Shown: in pieces, positions 47,766 through 61,300 of the stretch | Position numbering within the stretch: the stretch's first letter is position 1 | Layout: each line of letters starts with the position of its first letter | Assembly (NCBI RefSeq): GCF_041381155.1 | Contig: NC_091134.1 | Coordinates: forward strand, 30,013,540 to 30,077,539 | Direction: 5' to 3' | Length of the DNA: 64,000 nucleotides | From: Argopecten irradians | Taxonomy: Eukaryota; Mollusca; Bivalvia; Pectinida; Pectinidae | The notes under the pieces: model-generated | The model's input: the letters and a program-made list of their open reading frames with translations, nothing else | What the model was told of the DNA's origin: nothing | The model's database searches: none | Translations under genes and position numbers: made by a program

Positions 47766-48070
47766 ACCCTCAATACTCCAGGGATTACTATCACTGACAT
47801 TATATACCTGGACTATTTCATACTAAAACTGGAGGCAGCTCATGAGTAAAAAACCGTCAAAGCACAGGCCTGTAGAGACTTCCTTTGAAGACTACAGAGT
47901 GAGAGAGTGATGCCTGACATCAAAGCCACACTGTGTACCGTTATTCAATTCTTTTGATGTACATCAAAGGACCAAATTCAGCTGAAATTACCTGTGTCTT
48001 TAGTTTTACTATGACATAGTTTACGAGTGGATATAATGAAAGTGATAGCAACCCCTGGAGTGTTGAGGAT
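47766..48070. mobile_element. 305-bp foldback MITE with palindromic core TTTGATGTACATCAAA
   Basis: Arms of about 65 bp pair: 'ccctcaatactccagggatt' on the left with 'aacccctggagtgttgaggat' read inverted on the right. Related partial copies lie at 19623-19840 and 22438-22582. Confidence 0.75.
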
Positions 48071-51000
48071 GTTCTACAACATACACGTACATATTTGTTT
48101 CTGTGAGGAATTTTCAACATTTTCCCTTATATTAAAAGTGGTAAAATAATCAAAGAAAGCTCTCAAGAGTAGATAACTCCTAATTAGACAAAAAAATTGA
48201 CAATCCTGCTTGCTGTTATTTATTTGGAATGGAATCATAAATGTATGATGTTTTTGTTGGACTTGTCGAGTAAACTCTTCAGAAATGAGACTGAAAGACG
48301 ACGGAACCAATATATCAAAGACAAACTGTTGCTAGGATTTCATCTTCTCCTTATAACAGCTAGACATCTTATAGTAATTTCTTTATTTACAGTTAACGGT
48401 CCAAAAATCTTACTTTGCCCAAATCATCAGAGAATAATAAAATACGCGTATTTAACTGATATAATACCTAAAGGTCCTGTTTGAGTTGTTCTGATGGTCC
48501 TGATCAAACTTCTATTTTATAAAATACATGTATATTTGTATATTCAAGTTTACAAACTGGAATATTCTGAATATTTCAAATAAACCATGATTTCACTGAT
48601 TTAGCTTTTGGGAGGTTGTCTGTACATAACTGGTTCAGGATCAGCAAAAACATGTACAGATGAAAATGAAATACATACCCAACATTGATATGATATATAT
48701 AGGAATTAAAGCATCTATCATGGAAAGCACCAATTTAGAAAAGAACAGAAGTTCCACCATCTATTTGGACTTCCATTGTAGTATTTAATTATATGACATA
48801 AATATATATTTGTGATACTATGTATTGTTTGAATAACTTAACCAACAAGTTAGTGTATATTGATCTATACCTATACATGTATATGTAAACTATTTTTTCA
48901 CAATATATCATAAAGCTTAACTATTACCAGTTATAAAATGACTATCAAATTACATGTGTATATCACTTAATCTGGTGTCTTTAATAATCTAAAAAAAATT
49001 AGCAATAATCTATTTCAAAAACAAAGGGTAAATAGCCACACCATCCACAGTATAAAAAATCTCTCCATCACACACAAATACAGGTGGTCTATTTGGTGAA
49101 ACTTAATAAAAAATCACCATTAAAGTATATAAATCTAACAATTGAAATATGTAATAATGAAGATATAAAAACTACAAAAACACATTACACTTATTTCTGA
49201 TTCTGCTTAATAGCAAACAAACTGGTTTTCTCTCTCTCTCTCAGTTTTTTTTTTTTTTTTTTTTTTTTATCATCACATCCCGAAGGAGCCAACAGCAGTA
49301 TAACAATGGATAGCCTTAGTAAAATGGATTAAAAGTATCTAGTCTTTGCATACAACAGTTATCTGAATTTAGGACAGGGATGGATAGTTACGTCATATGA
49401 TGTATACAAAAATAATGTTGTTTCCTGTGAAACAGTATTAAGATTTGCTCAAACACACATGACATCGCAATCAATACCCAACCAACAAGGGGAGATAACT
49501 ATGTAATGTGTAAATTCTTTTTTTCTAACTACAGGACGAAATAGCATTGGCAATATAGCTTTAAAGTTGTAAGAAACAACTTCAATAATTTTCTGAAATT
49601 TGTTATATATTAAGAGATTTCATAATTCATCAAGATATGCAGACAATCTCCAGGGACATCATCACTTCCTTGAAGTAAAAACAAATATATCACATCTAAA
49701 TTTCAACAACAACAGTTAAAATTATCTGGAATGTCAACAACAACAAATCATCTACAAAAATTGGTTCTACAAAATGATAAATTATTACTAATTAACAAAA
49801 TCAGAAAAAATAGCACGTAAAAACTTCAATTAAAAAAAAATATCAATATGTAAAACTTGACAAAATAACACTCTTTTGGAATACCGGTGTCATACAAAAT
49901 TTTGTCCCCCATTAAATATTCATCTGCATGAGCATATCATAGTGATCAAAATTGTATAGGACACTGGTACATACATCTTAAACTAACAATGCTGATTATA
50001 TTTGGGGAAGATATAAAACCTAACTCAGAAAAAAATATGAATATGTATATAAAAAAATGACCCTTGACTTTAATGACAAGACATGTCCTTGACCTTTGGC
50101 TTTGTCATGGGTATCAAATTCTTCCCTGACTTTTGGCTTTATAAACAACCACAAGAAATTTCCCTGACCTTGGATCAAGTTTTGACCACCAGCATCTTGA
50201 TTCTCTGACCATTTACATAATTGTCATTAACTAACAACAAGCCTTGCTTTTCTGTCTTACCATGGACCACAAGAAATTTCCTATATTTCTAATTTATGCC
50301 TCAGCTTATCTAATATTGAAAAAAAATGGTTATTTATATTTGACCTATTTATCTTTATAGTACATGTTCTGTAAGTAATTGTGTTCTATATGATGTGTTA
50401 CATTCAGAAATAAACAGTAATGAATGAAAGTGACCTTGTTTGGCAAGAAATGAACCTTGTTTTTAACCTCATTTTTGAACAAAAGAAATTTTCCAGACCC
50501 TTGACCTTGAGGTATAAAAGAAACAAATGTTATACAGCCAATATGACAACAAGTACATGTACTTAAATATTATTCAGTTTCAAACGTGTTATCAATATTC
50601 TTTTCAGATAAAACAAATTATTATAGGTAGACACACATTATGTGTGGATTACAAAAGATTTTTAAATTTCAAAATCATGATACAAGTGGCTGTTGGTAAT
50701 TGTCAGGGTTTCCAAATTAAAGAACCAGCTTCTCTCGGTTAAGCCACTCATAAAAATACAGATCGGAGGAGAGAGATATATAGAAATACCAGCACTAGAA
50801 TGTGAAACATGCAGAAAAAATACATTTACCTGTCAAGTCAGACTTGTATAATACTTGACATTTCACTTCAATTGAAATTAAATATAACATGTTAGTTTTA
50901 TAAAAATGTCATTGTATGTTACAGGAGTACTGAAATAAACTTCCATAGTCTGGTTATACATAGCACTTTGTTTATAGCTACTGTTAATATCCACATTTTA

Positions 51001-52301
51001 GCACGTTTTGTACTAACAGATCTCCTAAAATAGCACTGCTCTATACACCATATTACCACTTCTTACTGACAGCTATCAATCAATCATGACTTTGCAATTT
51101 GTATTGTGTATGCTCCGACGTTGGGTCCAATAATAAATGGGTACAAATGCATGTACGAGCGGGTGACTATAGATCAACTGGTCAGTGGTCCTTGGTCAGT
51201 TACTTCCTGGGGTACCTATACAAGTCACCATTTTGTTAAACCCGGAGAATTGTTCTAATTTCATTAAAAATGAGTCGCAGAAAAATAACATTGTTGTAGT
51301 GTTTGAACTGTATCCGTCCCTTAAATTTCATAATAGGTTGGTCCAGTCTTAGAGTCAGAATAGTTCAAATGTGTCTTCGGGGGGAATGACTATCATAAAA
51401 GATTAGTGTATAATATTCAGCAAGAAATACTTGTATTAAATTGTTCTGAACGATCTAAAATGATATTAGTACAAACTGAGGGTTAAAGTATGTATCAGGG
51501 TTAGATAATGTGAAGATAATAAATGTGGAATATCTTATAAATAATTTAATTTTTGATTCTTTTGATTTTACGTTAAAATAGAGATTCTTATAGTACATTT
51601 TGTATAGGAATATGTACATATAAATATAGGTCTATAAATTGGCACTACATCAAATACTCCTTGGTAATATAAACAAACAAAAATAAATAAATAAACAAAC
51701 AAAAATGTCAGAACATCTACAATTATATGAAAAAAATAATGAGTTAATACAAACAAAACAAATGTTAATACAAGAAGACTTGATGATCATCATCTGTAAG
51801 TTGTTTGGCAATTAAGAATTACTTATTTATGTCTGGAATATTGTACTATCTTTCATGGGTTGAAGATTTTCAAATCAATAATCATTGGGTTAATTATTTC
51901 ACGGTCAGTTTGGTTAGGAACTGAAAAGAGATTTTTTTCCATGAAAAGAAAAGAACACAAATATTTTGATAATTTTTTAGTTATTTACATACCAATTAGC
52001 TATTATTTGAAAAATTGACCCACAGCCACGGTAAGTAACTTGTTTGACTAGATCTGCTGATGATATATATCAAGTAATAAAAGGCAGAACTACAATTGTT
52101 AATTGGACTTAAGGGGGACATAACTCTCAAACTATTCATTCCTTGATTCTGATGTTTCTTTCGGTGTCTTCCCACTCAGCCAACATATCCAGCAAAAATA
52201 ACATGTTGGCTGAGTGGGAATGAACCTTTCTTTTTTGCCTATTTATTGCAGGTGAATGTTTGTTAAAAAGTTAATTGAAGGTAATTACCAGTAATATGAA
52301 A
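48071..52301. other. Long AT-rich region downstream of the MATCAP-type gene
   Basis: No gene is supported. It includes a (TC)n run and 24 T's (49230-49268), short runs with 'ccttgacctttggcttt' repeats (50060-50170), and a 49-bp stretch (51602-51650) shared in inverted form with 46385-46433. The part next to 52301 is probably the 3' UTR of the minus-strand gene. Confidence 0.5.
52168..52220 (-). repeat. Perfect 18-bp-arm hairpin after the MATCAP-type stop codon
   Basis: 'ttcccactcagccaacat' (52168-52185) and 'atgttggctgagtgggaa' (52203-52220) form a perfect stem with a 17-nt loop, 82-134 nt beyond the stop. If the 3' UTR extends this far, the mRNA would carry a stable stem-loop. Confidence 0.8.
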
Positions 52302-55300
52302 TTAGCATGCTGTTAATTTTCGATCACTTCTGTCACACATGCGTTTGAAGATGGATGAGCGCCAAGAAATTTTGCTTCCTCTATAAGAGGGAGGAACTAG
52401 ACCTGCATCCTTTAAGGTAGATTTTATGAGATTTGGAGTTAATCCTGCGTCGTGTTTAGATTTGGTAAAAGCACTGCGAGTAGGAACCAATCCTGCATCC
52501 TGAAAAAATAATTTATTTTTTGAAGTAACAATTTACACCTACTTTTTTTCCCCAAAAATAAAGTTTAAAACCTGAAATTGATCATTAATATTTCTACTGT
52601 CTACTTAAAGTGAATCTAACAATCATTTCATCATGCATTTATCTGTCCTTGGTAGCTGGTACTGATTGTAACATTGTTCCTTTTTGGAGAAATCTGACAT
52701 TTTTTCTCAAAATTCTGGTAAGTTTTTTTTTTTTTTTTACCAAACTCATGACGTTACTCTCAATATCCATTAATGTAACATTTAATGATCAGCTCACAAT
52801 AACAGGTAACTCTGCAATCCACAAAAGATAGGAAAAAGTAAGACAAGCGGACAACACCACTAATATTATATTTGTTAATAAAAGACAACAGTAGGAATTG
52901 ATAATTTATTAAATAGACCTACATGACTATGTCTACATTAACAGCTTTACCAGAAAAAAGAAAGAGGATAAAATCCAGCACCAAAACCAATTTGATCATG
53001 TTCTTTTTGCTGTATGAATTATGTACGGATTGTAAATTTGTAAATATACATTTGCAAAAATAAAAAACAGATACTGTTTTCTTTGTCTCAAATATACCTA
53101 AATGGGCAAATTTTAATTTTAAAAATAACAAAATGATAAAAAATATTAAAATTCAAAAGAAAAAAATGTAACAGACTTGAAACAACATTGTGTCAATATT
53201 TTGAATGAACAGAAATTCCAGCACATTGGCATTAACAACAAAATAAATCAAATTAAAACAATTATCAAATAAACCCATTTCAAAGTAGTGACATTCTAAT
53301 GTGGTAATATATGATAAAAATCAATTTCAGATCTTTGGAGATTCTCAAGTCTTTGGCATTTTGAGGGATTTATATCCCTGACATTCTCATTAGTAAAACA
53401 TTTTGGCACATCAAAATCTTATGATATTGCCAACAGCAAATCTACGAGAAATCACTGGCAATATACACATCGGATTGTGTTAATATACATCAGTCCATGC
53501 CATACACAGTCTGTATCGACATTGTACGGATATATCAAAGCATGCAGGACAACTGACTACTTGCAAATAATGCGGAGGGGCCAACAGCTTATCTTCTGGA
53601 AGAGAAACAAAAGTCAAGAATTTTATATAAAGAATGAAGCAGAATTGAACGAAGACTATACATTTGAAACTCAAAAAGTGAAAAAAGGTGCAAAGTGATT
53701 GAGTGAATTATTAGGATGTGATTCTTTTACTGACATGCAATTGTTCATTTAACTAAATAAAACTAGGCAGTTTACATTTGGGATATTGTTGTGATGAAAT
53801 AAATCCATTCTTAATCTGTTTACATATGGTGATATGTCATATAACATAGTTAAACAAAGGGTGGTAACTCTGATCAATCAAAATTTACTACCTTTAATTT
53901 AGAACATTTATAGTGAGCAGGTATTCCACCTCTTACAGAATGTTTTACCACAGTTTTTGAATCAAAATCCCAAACATTTTATGCCATTTCTAGTAGACCT
54001 AAATGAATGAAGTTGAGTAAAGTTGGATATAAACTAAATGAAAATTCAATATTCCACATTCAAACCAAGCAAACAAATGAAAAGCAGCATCACCAAGAGT
54101 TACAAAGCAGGACTAGCTTGAGTTTTCTATATAAATTCACCCTATTAAAATGGTCCAAACTTGACTGGTTTTAAACTCCTGTATCACTGTTGTATGAACA
54201 GGCAGGTTTGACAGTTTACCTTATCTGAACTCGAACTGTATCCGCTGATGTAGTCCCAGTCCTGATGAAAGATATTTTAAAACAATGCAGAAATTGTTTG
54301 AATTCAAATAAAAAATATCCCCCATCATTTTGAAAATGTATAAAAAAAAAACAAATAAAAAAAATGCTTATTTTTTTATTATAAAATCATTTAGAAAATA
54401 CTATACACTTTCTAAAGGAAACTGTTGCCATTAAGAATGGTGTCAAAGTGTTGGTTAGTATGATAGTCCTGTTGTTTTAAATATTTGTAGGTTTCTTTAA
54501 AAATGTCAATTAATACTATTTACATACTGGGTACATTAAGTTTGTCATCAGTTTTTCATCAGTCCAACATCATTGGAAAGCCAAAAAGGCTTGTAGCGAT
54601 ACATGGTAGTATTTACATTAATGGTAAGATTGAACAATTTACATTTTTTTATTGTTATCTATATGTATTTTAAACCTATAGTTTTTACACTAAATGAGCA
54701 AATTAATTGAAGTCTTGGACCTTATTACATTCGTATTATATTTTAGTGGCATTAAATAAAGTTAATATTCTATCTCATATATAGGTCAATTAGTCATTAG
54801 AGAATTCTTGAATAAAATTGGATTCAATCACAAAAGATTTTTTTTATTTATTATAAAGGGATGTTATATTAGGATTTGAAGTAGCAGATCAATAAAATTT
54901 CTAAAAAGCATTTGGGAAGATAGACATGGTTATAGAAATAAAGGGAGATAATTGCAGCTGAAAAGAGGAAGAAATTCCAGGAGAGCAGGGAGGTACTACA
55001 GCTTAGGAAGGGAGATAACTACAGTTGATGAAAATAAAAGCACTGGATGACTATGTAACGTAGGAGAGTTAGAGAGAGAATTCTTACCGGTTCTTTACCA
55101 TCACAAGAACCAACAGCCCTTTTGTACTACAATTACATAACATGACTTGATTATGTACATCATACAAATATTACAGATACCATATCTGAAGTGCAGTCAC
55201 AAGAAATGTTTTCAGGAATTATGAATTTCTTTCATCACATTGAAATCTAAGGTAAAGAAAATCTAGATATTACTTTATATCACTTCTAGAAAAATCACAA

Positions 55301-58300
55301 TTTAAATACCAGTAGCATTAAATCTAAATATGCAATCAAAAGCAAACTTTGGTTGAATATGGCAAACATATAAAATGGCACTCGTATATATCGTCATTGA
55401 CTTGCATCATATATCATTATCGCTTCAATTAAAAAGAATTCAAAGATAAGTATCACTTTATATTAACAAAAATATCACTTTGAACATTGAATCATAACTA
55501 TTTCAACAAAAAATGATTTCCATATTAAATAAAATCACAGTTACTTGTTGTATGCATATATATTACAACTAAAGGCAAATAATTACCCGCACCGTTTTAG
55601 TTTTGATAAAGTGAAAGTGTCACTACAGAAAAAAGGAAACAAACCATGTAATATTGTCTATCAACAATTAAAAGAAAAATAAAAATTATTCAAAATGAAA
55701 ACCTCTCACAAATGAAGCAAAATAAACCAGAGATATAATTAATATCTCTGTATAAACTGACTAGAATATCTTAAACATCATAGAGCCTTTGATATTTATC
55801 AGAATTTTGTTACCTAACTTGTTTACCTGAAACACAAGTTTAATCTCTCATGTTTCTAAGATAAGAATAATACATGATTGCATTACAGGGGTAAAAGAGA
55901 CAACATCTTTATTCCTATTTTAAAAAAAAAGTTGAACATTTCATAGAAATTCAGTTTTTTTCAGCTAATTTCAAGTAAATACATATTTCTTCAATAATTT
56001 GACGGTAATTACTTAAAATATGCATCTAATTTTTACGGTTATAAACTTAAAATAAAAATGTTAATGCTTTTATCATTTATGTTATTTTAAGAAAAATTTA
56101 ACTGATGAATCATTTTTCCGAACTCTTCTCAATGAAAACACTTAATAAAGTTTTACAGCAAAATATGTGTATGTATTTTCTGTAAAAAAAAGTTTGATCT
56201 AGCTAGGTATTTACTTGCTTTGCTATCACACGAGCACGCACACTGAGACGATTGGCTGAAGTCTGTGCTCTATGCAGATTAAATGGTGGAAAAGCTCTAG
56301 GAACCGAGGCACTTGGAGAATGTGGCATGAAAACCGACAATTGAGGAACATTTACATCTGAATTTGCCATGTCTTTAAAACATCGATTACTTGACTGTGG
56401 ATAAATAAATTTTTCTGGGCCCCACTCAATAACAGATGGTCCATAGGTATGTTCATCATTAGTAATGTTATTGGTAGGAAATTCAGATGACGATAGCGCA
56501 GATGAGCCTTGCCTAGAGTGAATGTGAAGGTTTTGATTGGTTGATTTAGGATAAAAGCCAGACACACCAATATCAGTAAGATAAGAGAAACCAGAGGCAT
56601 GCCATGGCATAGACACGGGAGGGAGCTTTACCTCGACACATTTTGTGCTTTTTGACATGGATTGCTGGGTTTCCTCCTCCTCCTCCCCATCTTCTACCAC
56701 AATTGTAGTAGATTTATCTGTGCTGTAGGATGCTGGACTCCACTGATGGGCGAGCTTTGCCATGAGAAAATGCTTATCACTGGGCTCTGATTGAGACCTC
56801 TCTAGGTAGTTATTTAGTGCCCTTATGCTGTAGGCTCCAGAATTCTGTCCATTTGAAACATTTTCCATGGAAGGATTGCTAACAGAAATACTTCCATTAT
56901 TGTTAGTTTCTGATGACCAACTTGTTGGCACAAAGGGTTTGCAATAACCCTCAGCTTTAACAGGACCTAAGACAGTTGCAGAATTGGAAGAACCAAGGTA
57001 TGGAAGCTCAGGAAGGGCTCGAAGTTGGTGCGTTACAACTTGATTCAACTGGTTTTCAGTAGGTATATATGATGAGATAGGAATGAGGTCAGACTTAGAT
57101 CTAGTTGTTGATATGGGCTGGAGGTTGGACCCTGGTGTTTGTGTGTTCTGGGACACTGGTGTCAATGTATTCTGGGACCCTGGTGTCTGTGTATTCTGTG
57201 ATATGGGCTGGAGGTGGGACCCTTGTGTCGATATATTCTGTGATATGGGCTGGAGGTGGGACCCTGGTGTCGATGTATTCTGTGATATGGGCTGGAGGTG
57301 GGACCCAGGTGTCGATGTATTCTGGGGCACTGGTGTCGATGTATTATGTGATATGGGCTGGAGAAGGGACCCTAGTGTCTGTGTATTCTTGGACACTGGT
57401 GTCAATGTATTCTGTGATATGGGCTGGAGGTGGGACCCTGGTGTCGATGTATTTTGTGATATAGGCTGGAGATGGGACCCTGGTGTCAATGTATTCTGGG
57501 ACACTGGTGTTGGTGTATTGTGATCAGATTTTGAAGGCTTTAAGTGGATATCTTTGTTTGGTGAGGATTTGATTTGTTGCATATTTGATGAAGAGTGCAT
57601 AGAACTTTTCACGAGGAAGGGAGTGATGTGTGGCGTTTGTTTGAAGTTTGATTTTGTTGATTGTGATGATTCTACTGTGTAAGGTTTTGTCTCATTTGAA
57701 ACTGTTGGAGAGGTGTCTGCACTTCTTTCCATGCCTGGAGTAACATTCCGTGAAGTTATTTGCTCTGTTTGACCTGAGCTTGAAGATAAATGTGATGGTA
57801 TATCTGGCTCATGTAACTCAACATCCTGCCGATGAGCTCCTTTGTCATGTGATTCTGGTTTGAAACTACTTGACATTGACAACATGGAAACCAAAGATCC
57901 AGTTTTTGAACCTTCTAACACCTGAATGGGAGTGATAAAATCGGCACAATCATGTATACTGCAGCTATCATCAAAGAACTCCTCCAAGTGATCATCAGCT
58001 GATCTTTGAAAAGCTAGAGTATCAAGTGCCTCAGTTCCTGATGAGTGAAACCCTGTGTCACACACACTACCACTGTTGACCCGAGGGTCTGTACTATCCC
58101 TGAGTGCATTATTGGCAGCTGGACTTTTGCAGTGTACTGGTGTATTATCAATGTGATTACTACTTTCAATCTCATTCTCAGATGAATCCGATTCATTTGC
58201 TGAAGTCAAGAAACCACCTTGATTAAAGACCTTTAATGCCCTTTTGCCCATTTTCCTCACCTTTCCACTACTGCTGGCTGGTCCAATGCGTCTGCCTCTC

Positions 58301-61300
58301 TTTAGCCTTTGAATGTATGCCGCAGGTGGTGAACTTTTGGGGTGAACTTGATTTAAACCATTCAGATTAGCAATTGTTTGCAGCTGTTTTTTATATTTCT
58401 TTTCATTTTTCATGAATGCAGGGACACGAAGACAGTCAAGGCGAGCAACTCGTTTACATCTTGGAATTTCATCTGGACAGATTTTTCCACTCATCATTAC
58501 ACCAAAGTCGATGGAATCTATATTTCTTAGGATTTCAACAGCACCTAGATAATAACAAAAACGTCAGTAACAGATCAGACTTTCTACCAATAAATTCTAT
58601 TGGACATTATTACCAGTGGACTAAAAAATATTATTTGGCATTGGTCTGTGTGGCAGGGAATTTGATTGCTCAAAACACTGAGTGAAGATTTTTTGTCTTT
58701 AACACCTATCTTGATGTAAGGTTATACATGTAATTCCACTGTTTTTGTGATACAAGTACAACAAATTATCTTGATACACCGTGTGGTATGCTTCACATAA
58801 CCTTAATATAATTAAAGCATTGAGTTAACCTTCAAAGTAGCACTGGTCTTTTCCATATCCTCCAATATCATTTGGATCCACAAGGCCACGCTTCACCCTC
58901 ATACAGTACTTCCATCGCTGTTCTTTACTTGATATGTATGTTCCTAGGTGGTCAAACAGCTGTTTAAATGACATCCCACTGGCTTTACAGGCTGTATCTG
59001 TATAAACATGAAGAAGTTAAGTAAGGACTATACAGGCTGTATCTGTATTAATATTAAGAAGTTAAGTAATGACTATACAGGCTGTATCTGTATTAATATT
59101 AAGAAGTTAAGTAATGACTATACAGGCTGTATCTGTATAAATATTAAGAAGTTAAGTAAGGACTATACAGGCTGTATCTGTATAAATATTAAGAAGTTAA
59201 GTAATGACTATACAGGCTGTATCTGTATAAATATTAAGAAGTTAAGTAATGACTATACAGGCTGTATCTGTATAAATATTAAGAAGTTAAGTAATGACTA
59301 TACAGGCTGTATCTGTATAAATATTAAGAAGTTAAGTAATGACTATACAGGCTGTATCTGTATAAATATTAAGAAGTTAAGTAATGACTATACAGGCTGT
59401 ATCTGTATAAATATTAAGAAGTTAAGTAATGACTATACAGGCTGTATCTGTATAAATATTAAGAAGTTAAGTAATGACTATACAGGCTGTATCTGTATAA
59501 ATATTAAGAAGTTAAGTAATGACTATACAGGCTGTATCTGTATAAATATTAAGAAGTTAAGTAATGACTATACAGGCCGTATCTGTATAAATATTAAGAA
59601 GTTAAGTAATGACTTTACAGGCTGTATCTGTATAAATATGAAGAAGTTAAAGATGCTTCACCGCTGACAAATGGTATTTTTTCACTATTAAAAACAGGAG
59701 CAGACGATTTAGTATTTTTCTTCAGTTACAAAAGTTACTTACTTTACACTATTACCACCATTGAAAAGTTTGAGCTTCTAATTTTACTTCAATTTAAAAA
59801 TATGAAAAATAATTAATTGCATCCCGAAAAAATTCAGAGGCACTATATTCTATATGGAATGAAGTACTGATTGCACATGCACAACAGGCGAAATAAATTA
59901 TTTTATATTATTTTTTGTGTTAATTAGGCATATTTATACACGATTTAACACCAATTATTGCTCAAATGATGAATATCATTTACACTCTGTCGGCGGTGGA
60001 GCATCTTTAAGTAATGACTTTACAGGCTGTATCTGTATAAATATGAAGAAGTTAAATAATGACTTTACAGGCTGTATCTGTATAAATATGAAGAAGTTAA
60101 ATAATGACTTTACAGGCTGTATCTGTATAAATATGAAGAAGTTAAGTAATGGCTTTACAGGCTGTATCGGTATATACATGTACATAAAGAAGTCAAGTTA
60201 TGACTTTACAGGCTGTATCTGTATATACATGAAGAAGTTAAGTAATGACTTTACAGGCTGTATTATGAAATATGAAGAAGTTTTAAAAATATATCAAATA
60301 TTTTAGCATTTGTATTCAATAATTTATATTTCTATTTTTATTCTTCAATTTTTAATTTGTGTTCTAAATATATGTGTCACATTTATATTGTAGAAGTTAT
60401 TTGTTTTCATTGTAAAAAAGTAATTTGTATTCTATAACATCCATTCATAATGTAGATGGTGTGTCAAATTCATCCATAAAATCTTACAGAAATACATACT
60501 TCTTTCTGTCTGTTACATGTAGGTGTTGTTACAATGCTTAACTGTAATTGTAACGGATAGTCCTAGTAACTGTCACATCTAATATGTCACGTAACTTACA
60601 ATACAACATGGCAGGTCCCCACAGAAAGCGTTCCTTGGCCTCCAGTATAGTATGTATGGCAGCTAGTCCTTCTTCTGCTCGCATATGCTCTAGACTACCC
60701 ATACCTTTGATACCAAATCTCCGTCGGTCACTATACCAGGGTTGAAGGCCATCATTGAAGGCACGGAACTAATATCATTAAGGAAATAGATAAAAGTTTA
60801 TTGAAAATTTCCACAATTAATTCTAACTAGTAGAATACTTACACAGAGCTCTCCAGTGAGGATGATTCCTATTCAGACTAGAACGAATACACGTACCCGG
60901 CCTACTATACCTTTCAGTCGGGTACGAATTGGTCCCTATGTGTAGTAGTGGAGCACTGCCTCCGAAAAATACTCGGGCACAGTTTTCTATACTTTTTTGT
61001 AGGTTTCCAATTATTTTATGCGTAGGTATACATGCATTTACATATTATTTTTGTCCAAAACAAACATAACTACCATTCTTAATATCAACCGTACCGCTCA
61101 CAAGACGTCAAATTCACAATTTGTGGACTTGTCGTAAAAATTCCTCTCAGAAAGACCTTCATATGTATTACGTAAAAAAATAATGCCTCGATGAGAATTT
61201 GATATTTAATGTGGTTCAGTTTTATTGCCTAGTAGGTCAGCGATATCAAACAAGTACGATAAAATGCAAACAAACTTTTATAATGGTTTGAATAATTATT

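Noticed and set aside
53477..53698. 73-aa plus-strand frame in the last MATCAP-type intron
   Set aside because: Lacks recognisable features and overlaps an equally long antisense frame.
57083..57523. 146-aa and 119-aa plus-strand frames (VFCDMGWRWDPG repeats)
   Set aside because: Antisense shadow of the coding 42-bp repeat.
59008..59667. 219-aa open frame of 15-residue repeats on the plus strand
   Set aside because: It is the 45-bp minisatellite read in a frame without stops. It lies antisense in an intron and ends where the MITE inserts.
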